A stretch of DNA of 64,000 nt from Undaria pinnatifida (GCA_012845835.1 JABAKD010000016.1:5353419-5417418); one strand, 5' to 3'; shown: positions 58,901 to 63,290, numbered from the stretch's first letter. Made by a program: numbers and translations. The notes: generated by a model from the sequence alone, not told the origin.

Positions 58901-60198
58901 CCTCGCTCGCTTTTTCTTCCTCGCTTGCTTTTTCCTCGCTCGCTTTCTCCTCGCTTGCTTTTTCCTCGCTCGCTTCTTCCTCACTTGGTTTTTCCTCGTT
59001 TGCTTCTGTCTTTCCGTCGACTGTACTCCCTTCACCTTCTCCAGCCCCTTTCTCCCCCCCCACACCTTCTCCTTCCCGTTCCTCTTCCCCTTCTCCTGTC
59101 TTCTCCTCGGTCTCCTCGCTTGGACCTTCTGCACTGTTCAAGGTCAAAGGATTGGCCAAGTCTCCTGGCAACAACTCGAACCCGTACGGTGCTTCCACCT
59201 GCCGAATAGTCGGATGCCGAATAGTCGGATGTCGCGTCGAATAGTCGAATGTCGCGTGTGTTAGACTGCAATGATAAGGGTTACAAAACGGTGAAAAGCT
59301 CTCATTAAATTTCCACATAGGGAGTAATAGTGTGGGGGGGAATTGTCCATTAAATTTAATTAGGTCACATAAAATTATAGACGTTTTTTTATAACTATTT
59401 TCCAACTTTAAGGGAGACGACTTGATACGGATACTGGGAGAATTTTGTGCCTTACGTACGCGAATTTACCTAACCTGAAGGTGAAAACCCCCCGATGTTT
59501 CAAGCGAAAAAAAATGTGCCAAGTCACAAAACACTCTCGCACATTGACGAAGTAGCACAAAACACCTGAAAATGTACACAAACTTTGCACGCTGACGAAG
59601 TTTAAAGTATCATAAATATACACAAAACTTGCACATTGACGAAACGCTATAAGGCCTCAAGTACACACAACAGCACAAGGACGGCGTTTCTGGAACTCGC
59701 AATCGGTCTCTTCTACGACAACAACATCGACAGAGCCAACGAGCAGCGCGCATGGGCACAACGCGCAACGATAGGCAGGTGCCAAGATAGACCACTCTGG
59801 AAAACAAGATTTACGGCTCTCACATTTTCGCCTTCTCTGAAGGTGACCAGTGCGATGTCTGTTACTACTAACGGTGGTGCGTGCTCCGAAATATCCCCTC
59901 TCTCACTCGACATCCCTTGTCTTTCCTCCACGCCCCCTTCCCCCCCAGCTTGATCACCCCCCTTCCCGCCGTCCTCCCCTTCCCCTCCGCCATTCTTAGA
60001 ATCTCCAACATCATGGTTTTGGGTTCCAGCCACCCCATCATCTGCAGCAGCTTCTGGGGGGGAGATAACCGGTGTTGCTTCCGTAGCAGCAGCGTCAGGA
60101 TTGCCGAGGGCGGTTTCAGAAGGCTGCGATGAGGGTTCGGCGACCGTTTCTGGTCCCTTAGCTTGCATTGGTTCGCTCGCTGGTCCTTCTTCAGCCAT
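31761..60198 (-). CDS. CCDC96: CCDC96/FAP184-like coiled-coil ciliary protein, 15 exons
   Basis: Homologue of CCDC96 (FAP184), which with CCDC113 forms a coiled-coil complex near the nexin-dynein regulatory complex and radial spokes of motile cilia. Fifteen exons join in phase to 716 residues plus stop. Residues 1-237 are acidic, Glu/Ala/Gly-rich and probably disordered. Residues 238-311 are a compact segment I do not recognise. From about 345 to the end lies coiled coil carrying the CCDC96/113-type signature: KTIPKSVISQFE, VRLKNINLRMMLKK, LHLIDFEQLKIENQT, NEKIEERNEEILKLRKK, LTHTKEKLQFVAAEN and SDLLILDFEQRK. Exons are 66-375 bp over 28 kb. Exon 1's ATG follows an in-frame TAG at about 60252-60254, but a splice acceptor between the two could place an exon further upstream (62234-62347). 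Boundaries of exons 2 and 14 are least certain. The gene implies that the organism makes flagellated cells. Confidence 0.92.
32085..32125 (-). repeat. shadow copy of CCDC96 exon 15 acceptor edge
   Basis: gaattaagagatcgctgagt then ggggcaa (+ strand) copies gaatcaagagatcactgggt then gaagcaa at the exon 15 acceptor (31922-31948), about 168 bp away. It keeps an AG where the acceptor would be. Confidence 0.7.
32137..32375 (+). mobile_element. MITE-1 family, compact copy
   Basis: Left end ctacggtagaga and right end gcctccaccgtgg are near-inverted repeats. Core tttttcggctgaaacgtt, ctccttgacccaaaatcgtc, ccacgggatggtttgttcat. About 240 bp, lying in a CCDC96 intron. Confidence 0.8.
32983..33104 (-). 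CDS. CCDC96: CCDC96 exon 14
   Basis: Encodes LSGLEEDLNQERDCLTRAKK, then ERDGLRAEVASLRQSQGFAN. The acceptor ggtag|ctttca is chosen because it keeps phase 0 with exon 13 and gives the family spacing; ctttcag|ga, seven bases on, would break phase. Donor caacag|gtttgg, phase 2. Confidence 0.88.
33268..33455. repeat. about 95-bp tandem duplication
   Basis: aaacc(t/c)agtagtttggcgtc then attggaaaattgc, cggtcaag and gtgccgt occur at 33268-33362 and 33372-33455. A diverged relative is at 27755-27830. Confidence 0.75.
33540..33720 (-). repeat. two shadow copies of CCDC96 exon 14 acceptor edge
   Basis: cttgcgtcttcctcgagtcc then gaaaag at 33625-33655 and gcgtcttgctcgagcccgaa at 33570-33590 resemble the exon 14 start (ggtcttcctcgagtcctgaa at 33083-33102). 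They lie about 490-550 bp upstream of it in the gene's sense. Confidence 0.6.
33865..34010 (+). mobile_element. MITE-1 family, partial copy
   Basis: gacgcgtgctacgacagagg (left end) then tgaaatgacggcactcctta and gcccaaacatcgtgga. The 3' part is not recognisable. Confidence 0.65.
34158..34370 (+). repeat. 210-bp dispersed repeat, copy 2
   Basis: gcacaaggtag, gcgcggttcttggaaggatg, tcatgcgactcgccgaa, tctgcctggttggtgaaaac, ccgacgtgctccgtcccggc, gggatgcgagga. Matches 11497-11710. Confidence 0.8.
35075..35155 (-). mobile_element. MITE-1 family, partial copy
   Basis: Reverse-oriented ggttaaggagccccgttt, cagctaaaaaacg and gcctctagcgtagca correspond to the left part of MITE-1. Confidence 0.55.
35640..36085 (+). 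repeat. CCCGA pentanucleotide array within a dispersed element
   Basis: About 75 CGACC/CGACA pentamers (35660-36012), framed by cctgacccga on the left and cgtgagttttcgaacacctc then ctgacccgacc on the right. The frame matches the elements at 12465, 52440 and 54420. Frames of 163-170 aa (GRVGSGRVGS) are artefacts. Confidence 0.93.
36305..36410 (-). mobile_element. MITE-1 family, partial copy
   Basis: Reverse-oriented: ccgaccgttttgggataagg, gttccgccattcagaga and tacctctatcgtagcacgcg. Confidence 0.6.
36700..36745 (-). repeat. shadow copy of CCDC96 exon 13 donor edge
   Basis: + strand aatcccatctggtgactcgg then gactgcgttctcag repeats aatcccacctggtgactcgt then gactgcattctcag at 36842-36875. On - it reads SENAVPSHQ followed by atggga, so the GT donor has become AT. 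Confidence 0.85.
36850..36915 (-). CDS. CCDC96: CCDC96 exon 13 (small)
   Basis: 22 codons, beginning ILTHTKEKLQFVAAENAVTS. Matches LTHxKEKLQFVxAEN of CCDC96. Acceptor cttgccag|atc, donor caccag|gtggga. A partial copy of its 3' half, donor included, is at 36700-36745. Confidence 0.94.
37390..37615 (+). mobile_element. MITE-1 family copy
   Basis: acgacggtgctcgttagccc, aaaatcgtcg, gcacgggacggttcaccggg and right-end aaacacctaccgagca. The left end is eroded. Confidence 0.6.
38532..38649 (-). CDS. CCDC96: CCDC96 exon 12 (LHLIDFEQLKIENQ core)
   Basis: 39 codons plus one base: LHLIDFEQLKIENQTVNEKI, then EERNEEILKLRKKNTTTVQ. This is the best conserved CCDC96/113 segment. Acceptor ttttgcag|gct, donor gttcag|gtaaag. 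Confidence 0.97.
38935..39150 (-). repeat. 210-bp dispersed repeat, copy 3
   Basis: Reverse complement of the 11497 and 34158 copies: ccgggacggagcacgtcgga, caggcagg, gttcggcgagtcgcatgaag, aagaaccgcttgtgagacgg and cgcaccttgtgc. Confidence 0.8.
39634..39716 (-). CDS. CCDC96: CCDC96 exon 11
   Basis: Encodes VRLKNINLRMMLKKVEGNLR, then AKEQLAEG; the last Gly codon is completed in exon 12. Matches the CCDC96 VRLKNIxLR motif. Acceptor tctgcag|gtt, donor gaagg|gtgagc. A decayed copy lies about 120 bp upstream at 39835-39893. Confidence 0.95.
39835..39893 (-). repeat. shadow copy of CCDC96 exon 11
   Basis: + strand ggttgccctctacgttcttt then cagcatcacgcgcaagttag and cgttcttgaagcgaac repeats nearly all of exon 11 (39660-39716) with single-base changes, one of which breaks the frame. 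It lies about 120 bp upstream in the gene's sense. Confidence 0.85.
40003..40070 (+). repeat. dispersed repeat shared with 63890-63990
   Basis: agagtcagggtggttcagga, gattggtgggcgtacacaac and aggtgattcca match 63990-63890 read on -. The translated piece VRVVQE(I/T)GGRxQQVI is similar in both, possibly the remains of a mobile-element ORF. Confidence 0.6.
40335..40445. repeat. GCGGTTAT octamer/nonamer array
   Basis: About 13 copies of tatgcggt/tgtgcggt-like units following agggttagggtt. Confidence 0.85.
40458..40715 (-). mobile_element. MITE-1 family, complete reverse copy
   Basis: Ends ctacggtagaggtgc (40458) and acctctgtcgtag (40703-40715) form imperfect terminal inverted repeats with TA at both tips. 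Internal aaggctcctaacctcatgag, ccttccgacgatttttgagt and cattcagaaaaactgtttag. About 258 bp: the best delimited copy. Confidence 0.82.
41575..41745 (-). mobile_element. SINE body without clear tRNA head
   Basis: ccagctcaactcgcaagagg, tgggcaagccgtggcc, acgggtgtcttccctt, gcacgtgccttcattt and ctcgtcgattttcatcga match the body of the SINE copies at 45545 and 61670. Confidence 0.7.
42369..42473 (-). CDS. CCDC96: CCDC96 exon 10
   Basis: 35 codons: IARTAEHSRTGKTIPKSVIS, then QFETAEAKKDEDIEK. This is the SRTGKxIPxxVIxQFE signature of CCDC96. Acceptor gaccggaag|atc, donor gaaaag|gtgacc. The acceptor abuts a heptanucleotide array at 42482-42615. Confidence 0.94.
42482..42615. repeat. heptanucleotide CGTACAY array abutting CCDC96 exon 10
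   Basis: About 18 units, first cgtacac/cgtacat, then cgtgcat. It starts 9 bases from the exon 10 acceptor, so it occupies the polypyrimidine-tract and branch-point region of that intron on the - strand. Confidence 0.92.
42985..43600. repeat. about 84-bp AT-rich satellite
   Basis: Units of caagaacgactttcaacaaa, gccttattttg, aacaagaatgactccaaaca and agttttatatgcaagaca; six or seven copies, the central ones nearly identical. Confidence 0.88.
43801..43984. mobile_element. MITE-2: 180-bp element with 27-bp TIRs and TA target duplication
   Basis: 43803-43829 (cagtaggtggccctatat then aatgcgggt) and 43956-43982 are inverted repeats differing at one base. TA flanks both ends (43801-43802, 43983-43984). 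CAGT-starting TIRs with a TA target fit the Tc1/mariner superfamily. Internal gtgcgggtg(c/t)ccg subrepeats are also inverted or repeated. No transposase. Confidence 0.88.
44520..45120 (-). repeat. 205-bp satellite, inverted locus, three units
   Basis: Reverse complement of the 19520 family: cccattggc(t/c), ggaaaccccaatcccattgg, tccatctctacagctccgac, cgggttgataccgccccgca. Unit boundaries near 44530, 44757 and 44935. The first unit contains a very GC-rich insert (44540-44640). Confidence 0.8.
45255..45356 (-). CDS. CCDC96: CCDC96 exon 9
   Basis: 34 codons: AEYDTVAIALQTRLDEKEYK, then SREISDSFRDFKRE. The SFRxFKRE motif is typical of CCDC96. Acceptor cgtggcag|gct, donor agagag|gtatta. Confidence 0.9.
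45545..45880 (-). mobile_element. tRNA-headed SINE, copy C
   Basis: Body 45550-45745 (actcaactcgtgagaggcgt, tgggcaagccgtggtcacag, cgggccttcattttcatc). The head region 45832-45880 keeps only a poor B-box (ggattcgcaccc on +). Confidence 0.65.
46190..46400. repeat. about 65-bp tandem repeats leading into a MITE-1 core
   Basis: ag(g)aggtatacca, cttttt(c/t)ggctaatc then tgaacggttaaaa occurs three times (46205, 46270, 46335). The last unit continues into gacggggatccttaacccaa, a MITE-1 core. Confidence 0.7.
47015..47060. repeat. GGAA and GGTA microsatellite
   Basis: About seven GGAA units followed by two GGTA units. Confidence 0.9.
47186..47236. repeat. decanucleotide GGATGGCATT x5
   Basis: Five perfect or near-perfect ttggatggca units in a row. 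Confidence 0.92.
47300..47515. mobile_element. MITE-4 copy (CACTCGCACGAGTG ends)
   Basis: Ends carry the self-complementary cactcacacgagtgact and cactcgcgtgagtgaac. Internal cctcacgggcaaaa, cgcagcgtagcttaccattc and aaaacagcacgaaa. Shared with 49955-50160 and 56400-56670. Confidence 0.75.
47858..48145. repeat. hexanucleotide TTRATG array
   Basis: About 48 units of ttgatg, ttaatg and ctaatg. It yields a spurious poly-(Leu-Met) frame of 93 aa. Confidence 0.93.
48155..48367 (+). mobile_element. MITE-3 family copy
   Basis: gcgaggaactaggaactacc, tttgttttaggactacgta, aaaaatgttggtcgactt, gcgcgagcgaacgccttcga, gagctcctcgtgttaggagc and right end tctgcccccctacc. Matches 54832-55098. Confidence 0.72.
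48835..48910 (-). repeat. dispersed repeat R-GAGTATCGACC
   Basis: cacgcagcttgcaacgatga, gtatcgacggtaaaatgtat, cgaagtcacacagctggcgt: same series as 9425 and 31640. Confidence 0.7.
48958..48988. repeat. AGGGG microsatellite
   Basis: Five ggggа-type pentamers, (aggggagggg)n, in a CCDC96 intron. Confidence 0.88.
49174..49480 (+). mobile_element. MITE-1 family copy
   Basis: tagaggcagcactttcttgt, gctgaaacgtttttatgaat, atcgtcggaaactcg, gccatgggatttattcatcg, tagagctcctcctcaagtgg and right end cacacctctgccgtg. About 305 bp. Confidence 0.78.
49555..49925 (-). mobile_element. tRNA-like element with duplicated segment
   Basis: Two copies of an 80-bp block (gaattagtgaggtattagtc, cgtttgaccactcg, aaaaggttaac, agtgcctacccaaactaa) at 49553-49627 and 49852-49922 flank a segment holding ggtgggattcgaaccca, a B-box on -. 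Likely a tRNA-derived repeat; no tRNA fold. Confidence 0.6.
49955..50160. mobile_element. MITE-4 copy
   Basis: tatacctcacggacgaaacg, gacgcagggtagctgacc and right end catcactcgcgcgagtgacc. The left palindrome is degraded. It ends 60 bp from CCDC96 exon 8. Confidence 0.65.
50219..50410 (-). CDS. CCDC96: CCDC96 exon 8
   Basis: 64 codons: QNGEWQKKIASLMLTQQKTR, then SEKHYAECLTSIVSCREKLQ and EQQ. Coiled coil resembling the CCDC96 region before the 113-type domain. Acceptor cttctcag|caa, donor cagcag|gtaggt. Confidence 0.88.
50568..50715. repeat. perfect 74-bp tandem duplication
   Basis: 50568-50641 and 50642-50715 appear identical base for base (gtggtagtacggaggtgagc to ttctgagaaaga). Either very recent or an assembly artefact. 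Confidence 0.93.
51566..51655 (-). CDS. CCDC96: CCDC96 exon 7
   Basis: 30 codons: VERERRHKEAREDVRRRIDE, then ALKEKEELVK. Coiled coil. Acceptor cgtcag|gtg, donor gttaag|gtaagc, phase 0. Confidence 0.86.
51930..52150 (-). mobile_element. tRNA-headed SINE, copy D
   Basis: Head (52150 to 52085 on -) has gatctagtgggttaacc (A box) and ggttcgagcaccc (B box). Body contains acgtgccttcgtttgtatcg, gcgctttcgcgctttccgtt. Confidence 0.75.
52190..52235. repeat. interstitial telomere-like CCCTAA repeats
   Basis: ctaaccctaaccctt and ccctaaccctag, upstream of CCDC96 exon 6's donor. Confidence 0.75.
52261..52323 (-). CDS. CCDC96: CCDC96 exon 6 (small)
   Basis: 21 codons beginning MLEWEEKRNQEAAERADRRE: charged coiled coil. 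Acceptor gacgtgaag|atg, donor gaacag|gtgggt, phase 0. Confidence 0.82.
52440..52650 (-). repeat. GGGTC pentanucleotide array within a dispersed element
   Basis: About 24 gggtc units (52488-52608), framed by cgggtcaggagctgttttcc and gtaaggaggtgttataaatc then ttacgggt. Opposite orientation to 35640. Confidence 0.92.
53200..53301 (-). CDS. CCDC96: CCDC96 exon 5
   Basis: 34 codons: IQQHLGIEEDDGERKAELIE, then DEVYEVDTNMSPEQ. Acidic helix. Acceptor gattgacag|atc, donor gaacag|gtttgt, phase 0. Confidence 0.82.
53755..54000 (-). mobile_element. tRNA-headed SINE, copy E
   Basis: Head on - (54000 to 53945): gcagctcaacaggttaa (A box) and tggtttgattctc (B box). Body: ctacgtcttcattctaattg, cgcgtaggggtcagcattcc, gctcgcactttcgtgcc. 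Followed by a 65-bp tandem (54010-54110) with gcaccaggcagctc. Confidence 0.72.
54189..54302 (-). CDS. CCDC96: CCDC96 exon 4
   Basis: 38 codons: IVNDLYGSTIHLCYKKAGAS, then LIQQMAERTAEKTAKQ. Acceptor ccttcccag|att, donor aagcag|gttggt, phase 0. It continues the unrecognised segment of exon 3 into a predicted helix. Confidence 0.78.
54400..54785 (-). repeat. GGGTCG/GGGCG pentanucleotide array within a dispersed element
   Basis: gggtcaggagtttttcaaaa, a ggtcg array (54500-54622) that shifts to ggggc/ggcgg (54623-54690), then ctctcacgggtcgggccggg. The unit change within one array shows how the expansion mutates. Confidence 0.92.
54832..55098 (+). mobile_element. MITE-3 family, best delimited copy
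   Basis: Left ggtaggggttgcag and right ctgcacccctagc are near-inverted repeats. Internal gagctgctgagctcctcaag, gttttaggactacttagtcc, gcgaaacgagtgtcttcgaa, gtgttaggagctcagaaaaa. About 265 bp. Confidence 0.8.
55285..56035. repeat. 15-bp TGATTTTGATTAAAC array
   Basis: About 50 units of actgattttgattaa/aca, degenerating after 55870. As 15 is a multiple of 3, it opens a 190-aa Ile/Leu/Lys frame on + and an Asn/Gln frame on -; neither is a gene. Confidence 0.95.
56205..56315 (-). mobile_element. MITE-1 family, partial copy
   Basis: Reverse orientation: accggttaaggagccccggc, acagtttgagccaaaa, cctctatagtatgatagcaa and cacgcgtc. Confidence 0.6.
56400..56675. mobile_element. MITE-4 copy
   Basis: catcactcgcacgagtgact, cctcacgggcaaaaagactt, gcgcagggtggtaagcttac, an internal ccattccaccattcc microsatellite, and right end gtcactcgcgcgagtaatcc. 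Confidence 0.78.
56718..57024 (+). mobile_element. MITE-1 family copy
   Basis: Left ctacgatacgagtagcactt, core tgacgaagctccttgatcca and aactcgtcga, then gggccttgggactgttcatc and ggctctcctcgtgtgaggaa, right caccatctctaccgcgg. About 307 bp. Confidence 0.8.
57340..58010 (-). repeat. four shadow copies of CCDC96 exon 3 fused to MITE-like spacer
   Basis: 3' halves of exon 3 recur (- strand) at about 57885-57955, 57733-57800, 57570-57640 and 57365-57430, reading HGSSGFQMGFNFVAVTVPK, YGSSGFQMGFGFVTVTMPK, YGTCSYQIGVGFVTVAMPK and a frame-shifted form. Three keep a GTAAGT/GTAGGT donor. Each is preceded on - by ctatagtgcctgtgaaatcg then tttggcactag, which resembles MITE-2 inner sequence. Period about 155-200 bp. 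Confidence 0.85.
58039..58146 (-). CDS. CCDC96: CCDC96 exon 3 (source of four downstream shadow copies)
   Basis: 36 codons: MSRYTEKVSPVTDLALVYGS, then NGFQMGFGFVTVTMPK. Acceptor ctaacaacag|atg, donor ccgaag|gtaagt. Phase 0 at both ends. I do not recognise the segment. Its assignment to CCDC96 rests on strand, phase and position. Four partial copies of its 3' half follow at 57360-57960. Confidence 0.72.
58863..59198 (-). CDS. CCDC96: CCDC96 exon 2, acidic low-complexity
   Basis: 112 codons: VEAPYGFELLPGDLANPLTL, then a Glu-rich tract with repeated ASEEK units. The acceptor ttcggcag|gtg is clear, and beside it an imperfect 15-bp repeat runs into the intron. The donor gacacg|gtgttt is a guess that keeps phase 0. 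A site 15 bases further on, cag|gcgaga, would need a GC donor. Confidence 0.7.
59199..59258. repeat. 15-bp repeat at CCDC96 exon 2 acceptor
   Basis: gccgaatagtcggat occurs about three times with drift directly upstream (in the gene's sense) of the exon 2 acceptor. Confidence 0.75.
59824..60198 (-). CDS. CCDC96: CCDC96 exon 1
   Basis: 125 codons beginning MAEEGPASEPMQAKGPE: an acidic, Pro/Ala/Gly-rich, probably disordered N-terminus with GGGEGEDGGKGG, ending LVVTDIALVTFREGEN. The donor gaaaat|gtgaga is phase 0. The start context acacaATGg is good. The open acidic frame continues up to a TAG 54 bases upstream, so the true exon may begin at an acceptor there. Confidence 0.78.
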
Positions 60199-60524
60199 TG
60201 TGTCGGATTCGTTTCCGAAGCTGCCAGTTTCGTCGCTGCCGAGCCCTCGCTATGTATGGCAGTGGGAGAATGGCGTCCAAACGGGGCAGGTGGTTTTGTA
60301 TGGGTTTTTGTTCAATTACTATGCATAATTATTGTTTTTGCCATTCGGTATATGTGCAGCGTGGACTTCGACGTCCACTACTCATAAAGGCACTCACATA
60401 AATAAGTTTTCTCACGTATTTCAAGCGCGGCCGTCTTCTGATACGTCTTGAGGATATTTGGAGCTCATGCTGAACATTCTTTCGAATGACAGAATTTATC
60501 TCTACTAGCGTATCATGGACAGCG

Positions 60525-60665
60525 CGCAGAATTGAGTATCGACAAATCGGAATATCGCTTTTATTTCATACCTGGTGGTATATAAGGGGTAAAATATGAC
60601 AACTATGAGTCAGACCTTTTGATCGGTCGATAGTCAGTATTGCAAGCTGCGCGATGTTATGCAGC
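60525..60665 (-). repeat. dispersed repeat R-GAGTATCGACC
   Basis: cgcagaattgagtatcgac at 60525 and a longer inverted relative with tcgatagtcagtattgcaag near 60640. Confidence 0.5.
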
Positions 60666-61669
60666 GAAGGAGGGTGAAATAAGGAACATGCTGAACAACA
60701 ACTACTGTTTTGTGTACCAGGTGTTCGTATACGCAAGTTTTCGACATCTCACAACAGTTTTTTTTTATCGAATATGATTACAGTTCCTCAGTCAGCAATT
60801 ACATGCCGCACTCGGTCGTGCGGCCTCCGACTCGCGACAGCCATCGCCGACATGCTCCTCAACCCATATATGCTGAGAGCTGGTATAGCCATTATCTTCG
60901 GATCCGATGCGTGTTATTCAATATTATGCGTTAGCCACCTAAGAGCTGGGCGAGCCAAGACTGTGCCGAAACAAGAGATCGGCCCACGCACCGCCCAATT
61001 TTACGAAGTGGACTTGTAAAATTCCAGATCGAAAATCGCCAAATTGGGCTGTGCATCGCGGTAAACAGCGTTATTCTCGTTACACTTGTATTACTGTTAC
61101 ACCTGTATTAAGCGTGGAATCTTGTGACGATCGACAAATTGGGCAATAAAGCTGGTGTCGATCTTCTCCTTGTGTCCTCAGCCCTCAGTGATGTCTACAC
61201 CTACTTTCACCTTTATCGAGAACGAAGATTTTATTACGAAAATTTAGTTTTAATCGTTGGTGTTTTTGAGTTTTCGCCGATATCTGGTCGAGTTCGAGTC
61301 GCCTTATAAACATGACATAACTTTTCATACACCGTTTTTTTGCACATGCACTGATGTGTCGGGGTTAGTGCTTCCGAATCGCAACTCCTGATTCGTAGTA
61401 GTTCACGATATGTGGCTCCATGATTGATTATACCTGGTAAGTTGTATGGCTGGCCCAGATCGTAGTACATCGGGTTTTACATCGTAATAATATATATATA
61501 TATTCACACGTGATTACGTATTCTTCTGTATATCGTCTCTCCCCAGTATCAAATGCAATGGATATCTTGAAACCGTATAAATCAATAAATTTCACCACCA
61601 CATCTATATAACCCCCTCCGACATGGGAACTAATTAAAGTCTTGAAGTAGTATTGTTTTATGTTTATTC

Positions 61670-62000
61670 TAATCATCACTTTTTTGTTTCCAGCTCAGAA
61701 CTCGTTAGAGGTTTTACCCTTAGTGAGCTTCTGGACAAGCCGTGTGGTCACAGGTTGTCTTCCCTTCTCCCCCCCCCCGGTACGTGCCTTCCTCCTTATC
61801 GCGCAAAGGGTTCAGCATTCCCATTTTTCAGCTTTTTACGCTCGCTCGTCGATTTGCATCGAATTTTGTTAGCCAACTTGTGTTCCTCGCACTTCGACCT
61901 GTCGATGTGTCGATGTGTAAGAAAGACTCCCTTGCGGGACTTGAACCTACGATCTCGACCTCAATAGTTAGGCGGCTTACTGTTGAACCACCGGGGGCGA
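61670..62000 (-). mobile_element. tRNA-headed SINE, copy F (most complete)
   Basis: Head on - (62000 to 61921): cgtcgcccccggtggttcaa, A-box ggtggttcaacagtaagcc, B-box aggttcaagtcccg. Body 61870 to 61680 contains gaaggcacgtaccggggg and tgtgaccacacggcttgtcc (read on -). The head resembles copy A's (gtcgccccggtgg). Confidence 0.8.
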
Positions 62001-62233
62001 CGGCTACAGTATGGAATAATTAAACTTCACCCCCCCCCCGTCTATACTTGTATATGTCGCCAATTAGACTGTTTAGAGATCCACCCATGTTTGGGCGACA
62101 AGCTTGTTGGAACTGTTGTGCATTCCTACATACGCAACTAGCTGCAAAATACCTAGTCAACCAATAAGTACCTGGTAGTCAGCCGCCGACTGACTGCTGG
62201 TATCGTCGACCAGCTTACAGTCCTACTCCTCAC

Positions 62234-62347
62234 CGATGACAATTCATCCCAGGCGCCAAGGCGAAGGAACTGCACCCCGAGGTTGAGCTTCGCCATATCT
62301 TCCGCCCTTTCAGGAGGCATGAATACCGACGTCTCGTAATTGTCCAT
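62234..62347 (-). CDS. candidate upstream exon on the - strand
   Basis: 38 codons between a good acceptor (tgtgctgcag|atg) and donor (tcatcg|gtgagg): MDNYETSVFMPPERAEDMAK, then LNLGVQFLRLGAWDELSS. Composition is coding-like. Phase 0 at both ends would join in frame to the acidic N-terminus at 60251 through a possible acceptor catacatag|cga, so it may be an earlier CCDC96 exon. It could equally be the last part of another gene. I do not recognise the family. Confidence 0.55.
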
Positions 62348-62394
62348 CTGCAGCACAAGAACGTAGTCGGTTGAGAAGCAGCAACAGAAAGCCA

Positions 62395-62610
62395 TTAGTC
62401 TATCTGCACCAGAATATTGTCCGGATGATAGTCAGCAATCGAAGTTCGCTGGTCTACGTGCGGCAGGAGAATATAGCCGGGCGAGAGTCAGCGATCGAAG
62501 TCCACTAGTCTACAGGCATCGGAACATAGTTGGGGTGTAAAATCAGCAGAAAAAATTCACTATTCTGCCTGCAACAGAAGAACACAGTCGGGGGCGAGAA
62601 TCATCAATCG
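62395..62610 (-). repeat. about 62-bp tandem repeat around the acceptor of the candidate exon
   Basis: ctgca(c/a)cagaa(n)a(t)agtc then gg, gagagtcagc(g/a)atcga and agtccactagtcta recur four times, and a fifth unit (62350-62400) is the acceptor region of the exon at 62347. Confidence 0.75.
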
Positions 62611-62699
62611 TTTTTTTTTCTCCAGGAATTACTATTAATAGCACCAATCGTTGGAGAGAGTAGTAGTTGTACTTGAACGCAACCCATTTCTGCTACTGC

Positions 62700-63035
62700 T
62701 GTTGTCGCCTATGATAGCGTTATTATTCTACCGCGATTGGAAAACAGTCTTGTTTGACCCCCAAGCACTTCCTGCTAGCGCACACGATAGCGTTGTAATT
62801 CTAGCTCGATTGGAAAGCAGTCCTGTTCGATCGCCAAGCACTTCCTGCTAGCGCATATGATAGCGTTTTTATTCTACCGCGATTGGAAAGCAGTCCTGTT
62901 TGACCGCCAAGCACTTCCTGCTAGCGCACACGACAGCGTTTTTATTCTACCGCGATGAGAGAGCACTCCCATTTGACCGCCAAGCACCTCCTGCTAAGGC
63001 ATACGATAGCGTTTTTATTGTATCGCGACTGAACA
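62700..63035. repeat. about 85-bp tandem repeat x4-5
   Basis: cgatagcgtttttattctac, cgcgattggaaagcagtcct, gtttgaccgccaagcacttc and ctgctagcgcacac recur at 62710, 62792, 62865, 62932 and partly 63005. Confidence 0.88.
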
Positions 63036-63099
63036 GCGTCCTCAAACTTTCGCCTGCACCGATCTACGCCTTAAAATGATATCACTCACAAACTAGGTT

Positions 63100-63290
63100 T
63101 TCAGATGGGGTCCCTCTTCAGTGCTGTTCCATCTACAGTGCCGGGTGAGTAGTGCCGGTTGCCCGCTATAGTGCCTGTGAAAATCGCTTGGCACAGATGG
63201 AAACAACCAACCAGTAGCGGCAGTGTGCGGAGTAGTGCCGGTTGCCGCTACAGTGCCGCTATTTCCCTCTAGAGTGCATATACATACCGG
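63100..63290. mobile_element. MITE-2-related sequence
   Basis: tacagtgccgggtgagtagt, gccggttgcccgctatagtg, cctgtgaaaatcgcttggca parallel the interior of MITE-2 (43830-43880) and the spacers at 57340-58010. Ends not clear. Confidence 0.6.

Noticed and set aside
58863-59405. Alternative reading of CCDC96 exon 2 as a separate 191-aa gene
   Set aside because: The upstream part (59199-59405) lacks coding character and the acceptor at 59199 joins in phase to exon 1.
61921-61999. tRNA gene on the - strand
   Set aside because: A and B boxes are present but the acceptor stem does not pair, and it is joined to a SINE body shared with five other loci.
62700-63035. CRISPR-like array
   Set aside because: Units are contiguous imperfect tandem copies without unique spacers, in a eukaryotic intron-bearing context.
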